Of a stretch of DNA of 64,000 nt, positions 10,494 through 20,780 are shown one piece after another. The first letter of the stretch is position 1, and the number at the start of each line of letters is the position of its first letter. A model generated the notes under the pieces. The model did not search any database. It worked only from the letters and a program-made list of their open reading frames with translations, and was not told the origin of the DNA. This DNA comes from Cryptomeria japonica (taxonomy: Eukaryota > Streptophyta > Pinopsida > Cupressales > Cupressaceae), in the NCBI RefSeq assembly GCF_030272615.1, contig NC_081410.1:138174849-138238848 (forward strand), read 5' to 3'. A program made the position numbers and the translations under genes.

Positions 10494-11716
10494 TGTAACA
10501 TCTTAAAATTTCACCCCTTGCAATTTTTGACTACATTTGGGTCTTTACCTTAGTGTTTGTGCCCCTCAACCTGATCAGAGACCTAGATATGCTCATGCAC
10601 ATCAAAAACACATTGCAATTCAACCCTGCACTCTGCCTGCACCTTGATCCTGCCCAAAATAGGGCAGGACCAGGGCGTGGTACCCTAGGATCCACAAGGA
10701 CCAAGACATGGCGCCCTAGGATTCCCTATTTGGGACCTCCCCTGATCCTCTCCCCTTGGACCTAACTCAAATTTGAAGCGGGAATTACCTCCTATATTTT
10801 CCCTTGTCAACAAATCAGTCAATTAAACCCACTGACAAGTATATAAGAGGGATTTCTCCTCTCATTTGACATCCTAATAAATCCAATGCATATACACAAG
10901 AGGTCATCAAGCATTCGAGAGATCAAGCATTCAAGAGAAATTGAGCATTTTCAGTCTTCCTTCAAGCTTTGGAGCAGCAATAGAGACAAGATTTCAAGCA
11001 TTGAAGAGGAGATCAACAATCTACTTCATGAAGCCCTAATTCTATGTGGAGGCAAACAACACTTCACAAGGAGGTATAAGCATTTCAATTTCATTCAATT
11101 CAACATCCCCTCAAAGAGGAGGATTTCTACTTTCAGTCATTTCATTTACATTATTTCAACCACTTGGTTAATTCCAAAACTAGAGTTTGATATGAAGATG
11201 AACCCATATTCCCAGCATATTTGCCTTTCCTTTTGTGTGGAGAAATCAGGTGCATAGCTATAATTCTGGAATTAAGCTCTATTCACAAAGATGGAAAAAC
11301 CCTTTTCGACGCACAAAAAGTTTAGAGAATCAATAGGAGGGCGCCCCTGTCCGGACACACGATCCCTGCAACTTTTTTCGGATTTCGCAAAGAAGCTCTG
11401 AATCATCTCAAAATTCTCAGATCCAGGTGCACAGTTGAATCCTGAATCTGTAGCTCACTGTTTTCACATACTTTGTCTCCATTTTGAGCACTTTGTCTTA
11501 ATTCAATCAATCAATATACAAAAGAGGGTCAATTATATTTTAATCCATTTCAATCTACTTAGTATCCAATCCTTGCATCATCTAGGATTGGATCTAGTAT
11601 ATTCATCCCCCTCTTTTGAATGTAAAGTCCTCCTCAAGTGAAAATTAGAGCCTAGTGAAATCCCTCTTCTTCCAAGTGGTGAATTGGCTTTAGGTTCTCC
11701 AATTTTCCACTTTACA
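10494..11716 (+). repeat. 3' LTR of the 3856-11716 element
   Basis: This 1,223-bp repeat is homologous to 3856-5049, with TATATAAG at 10840-10847. It carries about 55 bp near 11325-11380 (GCGCCCCTGTCCGGACACAC) that the 5' copy lacks, which accounts for most of the length difference. The target duplication TTTAT follows at 11717-11721. Confidence 0.85.
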
Positions 11717-12573
11717 TTTATAAAATAAGTACCATTTCAAGTAAGAATAGGTCCTAATCAAGAAAGACATGTACTCACATGAATGATATTTCTATTCAGT
11801 AAAGGACATCAAGTAATGAAAGATCAACTCAACAAAGAAAAAGTGAATCCCTAGAAAGAAGAAATTATTGAAAAATTATTCTTGTCCCCCAATCATGGAG
11901 ACAAGGATAAATAGACTATTATGTTGCTTGGTGAGTATGATTGTATCTTAAATTGTGCCACCATGAATGTCAAAGAGACCCCCAATAAAGTAAGCTTCCA
12001 ATGTCACATAGTGAGGAGCAACATAATAAGAATTTGAATGTTATTTGAAATGATCCTGAGAAATATGCTACTCATTGTCACTTGTTACTTTTATGATACC
12101 ATTGCAAAAATTAGAATTCTCGAGATGTTGTCTATGTTTCTTTCTTTGTTTGGGCCAAAGAAGAGTAATTAAGTTAACATGAAGAAATTCAAACAAAATA
12201 TTATCATGTTGTAATGAAACATGAGAAGACATGGGTGTAATAGAGAATGGGGGAGGGGATGTTGACAAAGGAAGAGGTTGGAAACCTATATCTTCATTGG
12301 AAAAGTGTGATTTATCATGACTTTATTGCACACATCCTAAAACATGTCCATTGTATTCATAAGTAGGGTTAGAAATGTCTAGAGGACTGGGTTTTCTTTT
12401 AGGTGGAATTTGATTGAAGTTTAAAGCCCTTAACTCAATCGACATTCAAACATGTGTTAGGGGGAAAAAAATTAGTGCCAAATTTTTGCACTTTATATTT
12501 TTTATGAAAAGAGGGTGTGAAATCTAATGACCTCGAATCTATTGGCATTTGCATGAAGAATTTAGTAATGAAA
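11717..12573. other. Repeat debris without a gene
   Basis: 11737-11930 is the second copy of the 3627-3845 repeat. The rest (to 12573) shows no coding frame I can support. The minus-strand ORF at 12068-12268 has no family resemblance. Confidence 0.4.
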
Positions 12574-13199
12574 TGTTATGTTGTCATTGATGTCAATTAT
12601 AACCGGTAATGATGTTGTTATAATGTTGTTTTGCAACCGGTAGGAAGAGCTAGTAAAGGGAACTGCAATTGGTAGGTGAGCTTGTGGAGGAAATTGGTCT
12701 TACTTATGCAATAGAGAGATCAACTGGTAACCCTACCTATTGATGAGACCAAACCCTGACCGATGGAGCTTGGTGAATCGGTTGTAGTGGTTTACGATCA
12801 AAGGATGAACGGTAAATATTATGCCACGTATGCATGTTGTATGAGAAGAGTTTAAAATGATTTTTGTCGCGTAGAGATAATGGTTTTATCTTGGGAATGA
12901 GCAAGTTCATTGCATAGAGAGGAAACCATGTGATGAGTTACAGAGTTCGATGAAGCGGTGATCAAGGAGCGATCGAGGTTATCTTGAATGATGTGCAGTG
13001 ATTGTTATGTAATCCAACGGTCATACTTGAACCGATTTGTTTGTAATCTCTATGAGATAATTAGGTTTGTGATGTGTTACCGACCTATTGTTTTGTTTAT
13101 AAGGTCAATGAGTTGTTTTGTTGTAGTGTTGGCAATTTTTAGTTGAGAGTAAGAGTGGGTGGTTGCCGAACCTGATGATGTATCTGCATCTTGTCCAAG
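12574..13199 (+). repeat. Truncated LTR, 5' portion only
   Basis: It starts TGTTATGTTGTCATTGATG (12574 on), the start signature shared with the inverted LTRs ending near 53330 and 63165. Several AACCGGTA/ACCGGTT words follow (about 12601, 12637, 12777, 13033). No matching LTR end or second copy is seen, so it is a truncated fragment. Confidence 0.45.
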
Positions 13200-14567
13200 A
13201 GAGTCAAACAGTACCTTAGGGCTTCTATTCCTTTGCTTCTTTAGAAAGTGTATGTATTTGAGATGATGTTGGACTAGGATCTAAGTATGATGTAAATGAA
13301 AACTTAAAGGACTGTAATAGACTAATGCACAAACAAAAACTTTGCAACAAGTACATAATTGAATAGGAAATGCAAAGGTGCACTTTCAACTGAAATCTGG
13401 AGTTGGATTCACTGAACCAGGGCGCTAGAGTGCACCGATCTTTTGACTTTTGCACACAAACTCAATTATGAGCTTCTAAGACCTTGTGCAATTCTCTCTT
13501 GAAATCTGGTGTAGAAATATGAGGACTGAGATACCCAAAGTGCCTTAGTCCTCAACCGTGAAGCACAAAGTGCCCTGGTCTAGCGTTTTCCAATCTTGGT
13601 TCCTGGTATTGATTTGTATTTGTCTGTTGAATCTCCTCTATTCTTCCCGTCTCTGTCAGAAACCTATAATTGTACACAAGAGGAGAAAAGTGATGTTGTT
13701 TATAGGGGTTTGCCTAGGTCAAACCCCAAGTTTAGAATTAACCCTATAATTGAATTGGAAAAGCTTGCCTTTTGAGGGCAAGGCTAAATCTGAATTGAAC
13801 TGCTTGAATTAGATTGAGTATACCTTCAATTGATGATGCTATGTCCTTAGGATAAGTCCTTCATGTGTTGATGCATAACATAATAAATCATATAATATCT
13901 AGCATGAAATCATAATTGAAACATAATATGAAGATACATTGATGTAGTTTGTTGCTCCTTGAATCAGATATTCTCTCGAAGTGTTGCTTTTGAATTGGAA
14001 TGATAGCAAAATGAGAAGGTAATAATGAGATGTTGAAATGAATTGAGAGGGATGCCTTATATAGGGTTTTTGTAATAAAATCACCTTTAGGACGACTTAG
14101 AATTATCATGTTTTTGTACAGAGCTATAATTTGAATAGGATAGGATCATCTTATTATCCTCCCAAAATTTAGGACAAAAAGTGTGGGATTATGACAAACT
14201 TTTTGACCTAGTCCTAACACTTTCAGCTTGAATTTTTGGGAATGTGAGATAATAGGGTTCTAATGCCAAAATTAAGTTTATATGACAATATATGATGTTT
14301 AGATAAGGGAATTATGTCTCAAGATATAAAATGGGGTAGGATCTATGATATATTTGGATAATAAAAGATAAAGGGCACACTTAGAAATATGGATCAAATA
14401 AGAGTGTGATAATGTATTAAAGTGGAATAAGAAATTCATAATAGTGAACTAAATATTAATTTAAATCAATAAAGATCCTATACCGCATAGCAGAATGGGA
14501 AATACTAAAATGGGTGCTAGGAGCTCGTGTGAAATTGGACACCCTAATTAAAGGTGTACAATTTACG
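13200..14567 (-). repeat. Minus-strand LTR of the 486/2005 family
   Basis: 13747-14195 parallels 486-950, with the TATA motif on minus near 14052-14064 (CCCTATATAAGG). The minus-strand LTR start is at about 14567 (GTATCGTAAATTGTACACC), matching 2007-2030. 13380-13580 contains the GCGCTAGAG / GTGCCCTGGTC words also present at 3140-3300. Short minus-strand ORFs here are spurious. Confidence 0.45.
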
Positions 14568-15300
14568 ATACTACACAACAACTGAATTTATCTCTTCCAA
14601 ATCTAGTGCTTTAGTGTACTTGAGCTTAATGGACGAAGCTTTCCAAAACTTCTTTAACCCTTTCTTCATGTCCTCAAATTGGGAAAGCTCAACCTTCATA
14701 TTCTTGTTTCGCCACCATCATATGATTAATGCTCTCTTTTGTATATTCTCATCATAGGCTACCCCTAAATTCTTTCACAATATCTTTAACATTCTTCAAC
14801 TGAGACTCGTCTCCCAAAATGTACATGAAATTGATGAAATGATTTCTTCTATTCTTTGTAGCAACATGTCAGTGGCTTCACAATGTTTAGTTATTTTATC
14901 CTTGGTTGTCTTATATGTTGTAATCATCATTTTGATCACCTCAATCACTCGTTAGATGTGCATTGCAATTTCTCTAATGAATATTTGCTAGAATACTCTT
15001 CAAAATATTCTATCAATAAATCTCTAGCATGCTCCTTAATAGCTCCTACGAGATGGTCTTTGATTATTCCAAAATAATTTCAAATGATTGAATGCGTGTC
15101 TTTAAATACAACCACCAAATGCATAAATCAACCTAATGTGCATTGAATCATCACATGAGTTAGTAATCAATCATCAAAGAGAGAATATATGTCTAAATTT
15201 TTAAAAATAGATGACTTCGATCCATAATAACAAAAATAACCTAAAGCAAATCTACATCTACAAATCTAATATCAAATAACAAATAATAAATTATAAATCA
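14568..15300 (-). other. Possible antisense coding remnant, unidentified
   Basis: Read on the minus strand, the area around 14960-15070 gives a short helix-like peptide with EHARDLLIEYFEEY, followed by stops and frame changes. I do not recognise the family. It directly follows the LTR start of the minus-strand repeat, so it is probably the eroded interior of that element. The plus-strand ORFs at 14554 and 14883 look like its shadows. Confidence 0.25.
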
Positions 15301-15812
15301 GTAACATCAAAGCATAAGATATTATGACTAATTATACTAAATTATGCCACTCATTATTCCATTCACCACATCCAATCGAAATGGACCAAAACACAAAGAA
15401 AAAAGACATGAATATACACTTTTAACCATGAAAAAAGATATGAGCATGCAATTTTAACCATTATGAAATTAAAGTGAAATTAAGATTCCATTTTTTTTGG
15501 TTGACATGTAAATAAGAATCCTTCAACAAAAATCTTTACCAGTGGAGCAAGCATATTAAACAGACAAACCAATGGGGATGCTAGTGCCAGGTCACATGAA
15601 CATAATGCCACTATGCCTGTACTGTACTTTGGCTTATCTATTGGCCTGAAAACTTTGGTATACAATCATGATCCATGTCACTTCTAACTTAATAACCAGC
15701 AGGTTCCATGGTTTTACAGCACCCACAGAAAAGGAGCTCTAAAACAGGGAGCCAAAAAATCTCTCTGCTCTGCAAAATTCCTTCATTGAATGTGTCATAG
15801 CAAGGTATACTA
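15301..15812 (+). other. Upstream region of the host gene
   Basis: This is AT-rich and contains no repeat that I recognise. TTTTACAG|CACCCACAG near 15712-15728 could be an acceptor of a 5'-UTR intron. I see no clear TATA box. The start codon context is TACTAATGGATG. Confidence 0.3.
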
Positions 15813-16306
15813 ATGGATGAGGCTAAGGCAGGAGCTTTGTATGTTCAAAGGCGGCTGCTTGACGGAGAATCTAAAAAATCTGACCTTGGATTTCCTTTAG
15901 GAACTGTCTTATTTCTGTTAATTGTTTTGGGTATCAGTGGATTGCTTTCATGGTGCTATCACTGGGAAAAAATCAAGGATTTGTATATTCGCCATACAAG
16001 TTTCAGTTTCCGTGATACGTCCTCTGATCCTGTTGGCCATGGCGGCTCTTCAACATCCTCTGACAATCCTGGGATTCAACGGGTGATCAATTCTTGGGCA
16101 TTTTCTCTCTGGTTTCCCTTTTTTTAAGTGGGGTTTTCTGTACTCTGTTTTATTCTAACTTATTCACAACTTATTCTAGATTATTCTAACATGATGTTAA
16201 AAATGAAATTGCAAAACAGCAGGAACTATCTTTGGCAGTGGTGATGCCTGGAGACAATCTGGCCAAATTCATTGCTTGCCCTTGCCCTGTGGATCGCCAA
16301 AGTTAG
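15813..16306 (+). CDS. Small single-pass membrane protein (At5g65660-like), two exons
   Basis: The coding sequence is join(15813..16082, 16220..16306), 118 aa. Exon 1 gives 90 residues: a short N-terminus with ALYVQRR, a hydrophobic membrane segment at about residues 27-47 (GFPLG start, SGLLSWCYHW end), then a Ser/Gly/Asp-rich linker. Exon 2 gives the conserved tail LAVVMPGDNLAKFIACPCP and a stop. The MPGD...KFIA.PCP tail and FPLG membrane entry match the plant family annotated as hydroxyproline-rich glycoprotein-like or At5g65660-like. That recognition is from memory, and the family's function is unknown to me. The intron (16083-16219, 137 bp) is GT-AG with a TTCTAAC branch-like site at 16184-16190. 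The acceptor is a NAGNAG (CAGCAG), so one Gln could be optionally skipped. It is the only apparently intact host gene in the window. Confidence 0.8.
16083..16219 (+). other. Intron of the At5g65660-like gene (phase 0)
   Basis: Donor CGG|GTGATC and acceptor AAAACAG|CAGGAA. Removing it joins codon 90 to the conserved C-terminal motif in frame. Reading through the intron instead gives the 104-aa frame ending at 16127, which lacks the family tail. Confidence 0.75.
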
Positions 16307-16770
16307 CCCCAGCATACTGAACATATGGGAAGATATCATATATGTCTGTGAAGAAGTTCAGGAGATCAGAAGAGCTGTAAGTTGGTTCTATTCTGGGATT
16401 CGATCATGGGTCCTCAAGCTGAAATATTTGGGCTTGAAATTGGAATGCCCAAGTCCAGAATTGGGCAAATATCATTTCTCCCTTGCCCTATTCCTTTTGT
16501 ATTTCATAGGAGATTGTGGACATTTACATTCTGTATACTCTGTTACCCAGAGAAAGAATTTTCTATTAAAATTTTCTATTGGTATTCTCACAGCTTTTTC
16601 CCCATTACTGAAGGAAAAAGGAGGAGGCAAAAAAGAGGGGTGCTTGATCATTGCTTCAAATTATGCCCCTTAAAGTTGCCTCAAAATATCTGGTCTGTAA
16701 GTTTTTATCAGAGAAATGTAATTATTTTAAGAGAGTGTATTTGGGATTTTTGCACTATGTAATCATATTT
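16307..16770 (+). other. 3' UTR / downstream region of the host gene
   Basis: The long plus-strand ORFs here (16272-16673 and 16382-16762) overlap the real exon 2 in other frames or lie in the 3' region. They show no family features and are best read as untranslated. No canonical AATAAA was seen. Confidence 0.4.
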
Positions 16771-16784
16771 ATCAACATTAATTG

Positions 16785-17520
16785 TTATTTGTTTTTCTTT
16801 TCTGGTTATCCAACATCAGAATAAGGTATTGAAGACCATAAGATGGTTATCAGGGTATTAGAATATAAGACAATTATATTATGAACTGTAAAAATTTCAC
16901 ATCTTTAACTAGTAAGAAACTATTCAGAATTAGACATCTTATGTTTGTTTTCTTCTCTACCTATCCAACATCAGGATGAGATAAGGTATCTAAGATCTTA
17001 AGGCAGTTATCAGACATTGGAACATAAGACATATATTATGAACTGCAAAAATTTCCCATCTTTAACTAGTAGGAAACCATTCAGAATTGGACATCTTAAG
17101 TTTGTTTTTCTTCTCTACCTATCCAACATCAGGATGAGATAAGGTATCGAAGATCGTAAGGCAGTTATCAGACATTGGAACATGAGACATTATATTATGA
17201 ATTGCAAAAATTTCACGTTTTTAACAGGGGGAAACCACTTAAAGTTGGACATTGTATGTGTGTTTTTCTTCTTTGACTATCCAACATGAGCATGAGATAA
17301 GGTATTGAAGATTAGAAGGTGGTTATCAGACATTAGAACATTTGATACTATGATCTGAAGAAATTTCATGTTTTTAATTAGCAGACAACCATGAAAATTC
17401 GAAATTTCATGTCTGTTTTTCTTTTTTATTATCTAACATTAGAATGAGATGAGATATTAAACACTGTAAGATAACTATCAGATATTTGAAGATAAAAAGA
17501 CGAATATATTATAATACTGA
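16785..17520. repeat. Tandem array, ~158-bp unit, five copies
   Basis: The anchor ATAAGGTATt/c recurs at 16821, 16981, 17139, 17297 and (as ATGAGATATT) 17449, a spacing of 160, 158, 158 and 152 bp. Each unit has TATCCAACAT, ataaggtat, gttatcaGACATT, AAATTTCA and TTTTTCTTC blocks. Copies 2 and 3 are closest and the outer ones are more diverged. A degenerate sixth piece lies at about 17640-17745, beyond a poly(A) run (17622-17643). No coding. Confidence 0.8.
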
Positions 17521-18300
17521 AGGGTTTTCTTACTTGTTCTTTCCCTTTCGTTGCTCTTTGAACCAGACACCATGTAAGAAACAATTTTATTAATATAATT
17601 CAGTGGTTTTATCCACTTTTATCTAAAAAAAAAAAAAAAAAAAATTTGATGTGTTTAATTAGTAAAAAACCATCCAAATTTCAATTTTTTTCTTGATAGA
17701 AGTATTGAAGAGCAAGAGGCGGTTATCAGGGCTTTAGCTGCAGATTCATGTGAAGGAAAAACATAATTTGTTTACTGTTTTTTTTCCAGACTGTCAAAAT
17801 TGCTTTGACTGAGACAAAATTTACTGATTTAACATTGCAGCTATTTTCTAATCTAATGGCCCACAAGAAATTATAAATAATTGAAATCAAATTTGTAGCT
17901 GTTGTGCACAAGAGTGAAATGATGAATCATAATTGACATATATCTCATTAATCTCCAGCCATCTTGTGCATTTGCTTATATAATTTGATCTATCAATATT
18001 TATGTCCGAAACAACTTTTTAAAAAGAAGTTGTTGTTATTGAATATAATGCTTGTCCAATATTGATGGACGATTGAATCAGATTGCCATCAAAATCAGGA
18101 GCAATGGGCATTATAGTGAGGTGTGTATGAGTGGCATGGTGGGACAAATGGATAAGGAGATAATAAAGTGGAGCATGGTGGATACGAGCTTAAGAATATA
18201 GAATGCAGGAATAGGATGATACTATTGATTTTTTTATTTTTTTTATCGATAGAGGTAATGTCAGATTGATAGTGATTTTATTTGAGTATTATTTGGTTGA
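17521..18300. other. Intergenic sequence, no gene seen
   Basis: It holds a 20-plus A homopolymer at 17622-17643, the degenerate sixth array unit and AT-rich sequence. I see no coding frame or recognisable repeat family. Confidence 0.4.
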
Positions 18301-18309
18301 ATGTTTATT

Positions 18310-18570
18310 AGTTTATAGTTATGTCGTAGATATCTACAATGGCAACAGTTTCTGTAGGTGGTCAGTACGATTCTATGAAAGAAAAAAAAAAAAAAAAAGC
18401 ATAAAAAGGTTTCTATCTGTCAATTTTTCTTCCTTTTTTTTATGTCGTAGACATCTACAATGGCAGCAGTTCCTCTAAAAGGTCAGTAAGATCCCATGAA
18501 AGAAAAAAAAAGTATAAAAATTGAAAATACAGTTTCAAAGATTCTTATCCTCCAATTTTTCTTCCTTATT
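18310..18570. repeat. Local ~121-bp duplication
   Basis: ATGTCGTAGAtATCTACAATGGC at 18321 recurs at 18442, followed in both by GGTCAGTA, an A-rich run and a TTTTTCTTCC block. The short ORF across it is spurious. Confidence 0.6.
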
Positions 18571-18891
18571 TGGTTTGGATTTGGTTCTATTTAACAGCCC
18601 CTCTGGAAAATAGCAAGAAAATATTCATGAAAAGAAAGTTATGATAGCAAATAGCAAAGAAGAAGCTTTTTTTTTTCTTTCAATGGAGAGATCTTCATTT
18701 ACAAAGTAGTGTGGGATACGAAAGCACTAAGGAGTATCCAATCCCCAAATTCTTAACCCTCAACTAAGTTGTAAATATGACTTTGAGGAAAACAAACCTT
18801 TAATAATTAAAAAATTAAATATTGTTTTAAATTTTTATTATGATATTTTTAGTACATTTTATATGTTTTGTCAGTTTTTCTATTTATATTG

Positions 18892-19988
18892 TTTTTTATT
18901 AAGTGAAAAATAGGTTTTGAAGGGACCTGAAACCCTTTACATATCAAACTAGGGATAGAACTTGATTGTTCAACCAAGAGGAGAGAGCCACAACCAAAAA
19001 ACAGAGTTTGCCCCGAAAGACAACAGACAATCCATCCTAGGACAGGGCTAGAAAAACCAGCCCAAACAGCCCACTACAAGAGCCCTCAAGATTTAAAATT
19101 GGCTTTGTGGGAATGAAGAGTCATATCAAAAGAAGGTTTGGACATCTTTGAATGCCTCCCTTTTATAGTTATCCAACCCTCTTCAACTTTAGCTGATGTA
19201 GCAAACCAATCCAAAGAGCCCAGCATCGATCTATCCGAAGTGGAAAAATGAGCAACAGTAGAGGGAGAAACAATTGTCGCAGGTACATGACCCCCTTCAG
19301 GCAGAAGAAGTGACAACACACGGTGGAGAAGCTGACGAGGTAAGAGACATCAAACCATTTTCAGCATAAGAGACAACAACAACCTGTATCCCAACATTTT
19401 TAATCATCGAGCCATCCTTAGTGGCATCCGAAGAATTCACCATAATAGAGTCTGAACCAGCCATCGAAACCCCATCATCCAATGACTCAATAGAAGAGTC
19501 CAAAGATTTCTTAACTGTGTAATGTAGATAAGAGGCCCCCGACCACCATGAAGCCGCAAGATTTTTCTTCTCAAACCCACAATTCCCAACCGCATGGCCG
19601 GTTTTGAAGCATTTGCAACACCTGAACGAGATACCTTCATAATCCAAAGTTTGGACCCAGCTGCCAAAAGAGGAGTTAATGACAATCTCAGCTGGTAGTC
19701 CCTTAGACACATCTAGCTCCACCAGAATGCGAGCAAAAGTAGTGTGATAAAGCTCAAAGGATTCATTATCCACCATAATGAAACTCCCAATAGCATCACC
19801 AATCTCATCAAAGAGAGAGTCAGCCCACAAATGGATAGGAAGATAAGGAAGCCGAACCCAAACCGGAATTTTGTTGAACTCCTTAGAAAGGGGGTTAAAA
19901 TCGGAGTGCCAAGGTTTGGCCAAAAGCGACATTTTATCTTTCTCATAGAAAAAACTTTCACACAAGATTTTTCTTCTATCCTTAGCAT
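18892..19988 (-). mobile_element. ORF1-only LINE (L1-type) retroposon with target duplications
   Basis: A 1.1-kb minus-strand insertion contains a LINE ORF1-like gene, a ~190-bp 3' tail and, on the minus strand, an AATAAA signal (CTTAATAAAAAAC) right at its left edge. The flanks TTTCTATTTATATTG at 18877-18891 and 19989-20003 are identical over 15 bp and similar for about 12 more, which fits a target-primed target duplication. There is no ORF2 (endonuclease/reverse transcriptase) between ORF1 and the 3' end, so it was copied in trans and 5'-truncated inside ORF1. A retrocopy of a host gene with the same domains is the alternative. Confidence 0.6.
19086..19965 (-). pseudogene. LINE ORF1-like protein (DUF4283 + CCHC zinc knuckle), frameshifted
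   Basis: The frame 19965-19297 (222 aa) starts inside a DUF4283 domain. KIPVWVRLPYLPIHLW and FDEIGDAIG are typical of its C-terminal half. A CCHC zinc knuckle follows (RCCKCFKTGHAVGNC, about residue 115), then a Ser-rich acidic tail. Near 19300-19320 the reading shifts to another frame that continues to 19086 and ends with GWITIKGRHSK, a motif often seen near the end of such proteins. The start of DUF4283 is missing. In LINEs this protein binds the RNA in the transposition complex. Confidence 0.65.
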
Positions 19989-20003
19989 TTTCTATTTATA
20001 TTG

Positions 20004-20780
20004 CTTTTAATGAATTTTGATAGAATATTATAAAAATAAGATACATTAAAAATATTTTATATCATAATAAATTGAACATTGATTTCTAAATAAAATTATA
20101 ATCAAAAAATTTAAGAGTAATTATCTGATGTATATATGTGATCATTCTTAACTTCTTTTACATGTTTGAATCATAAAGATAAATTAATGTAATTGTTCTC
20201 CTATCTCATATCAACCTATTCAAATTGGAAAAGTCCTCTTTAATGCTAGTTAAATTACAATCTTTTAAATGAAGTACTTATTGATCTTTACAAGGATCTT
20301 TAAAAACAGCTTTAGAAGGTAAGACAAATAATTCTTATCATTATCTAGTTATGATTGATGTATGAGATGTCCTTGGTGGGTGCACTTGAAAGAAAGTTTT
20401 TTCTTATCTAACTTTTATATTGTCCCACAAAGTGTACATAAACAAAATCCTTTTTTTGTAATCAAACTTTATCTCTTATATGATATAGAAATACCGTTAT
20501 CATTTCTTATGATATAAAAAAACAAATTTGTATGCAACTTCTCCATGAATAACATAATCAATTCATCTGTGTAGCTTCATTAAAATTAAAGGTAGAAAAA
20601 TAAATTTATATTTGCATTCATTATTTATTTCTCAATCCCTTAAATACAAATCACAATCCTTCATAATTACACAAAACATGAGGAATATTATCATAATTTT
20701 AATTTTTTTTAGACTGTAAGAATTGATATAGCCACCGTCTATAAACTACAATGTGTCTATTGAACTTTTAACTTTTTAAT
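20004..20780. other. AT-rich sequence, no gene seen
   Basis: Low-complexity AT-rich DNA. I see no frame with family features and no structured repeat. Confidence 0.4.

Larger units (their letters stand above)
3856..11716 (+). mobile_element. Complete, pol-less Ty3/gypsy-type LTR retrotransposon
   Basis: Two long terminal repeats (3856-5049 and 10494-11716) begin TGTAA and end CTTTACA. The flanks carry a 5-bp target duplication TTTAT at 3851-3855 and 11717-11721, which shows a true integration. The interior has a leader, a gag frame, a zinc-knuckle-like motif, an aspartic-protease remnant and a proline-rich region. There is no recognisable reverse transcriptase, RNase H or integrase in the 5.4-kb interior. 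A polypurine tract (AGTGGGGGCTAAA, 10481-10493) directly precedes the 3' LTR. The element is therefore non-autonomous and must have been mobilised in trans. All coding parts now carry stops. Confidence 0.85.

Noticed and set aside
10886-11257. 123-aa plus-strand ORF in the LTR of the 3856 element, as a second LTR-encoded gene
   Set aside because: The aligned part of the 5' LTR (4250-4625) does not keep the frame and there is no family resemblance.
16272-16762. Two overlapping plus-strand ORFs of 126-133 aa as genes
   Set aside because: One starts inside exon 2 of the At5g65660-like gene in another frame. Neither has family features.
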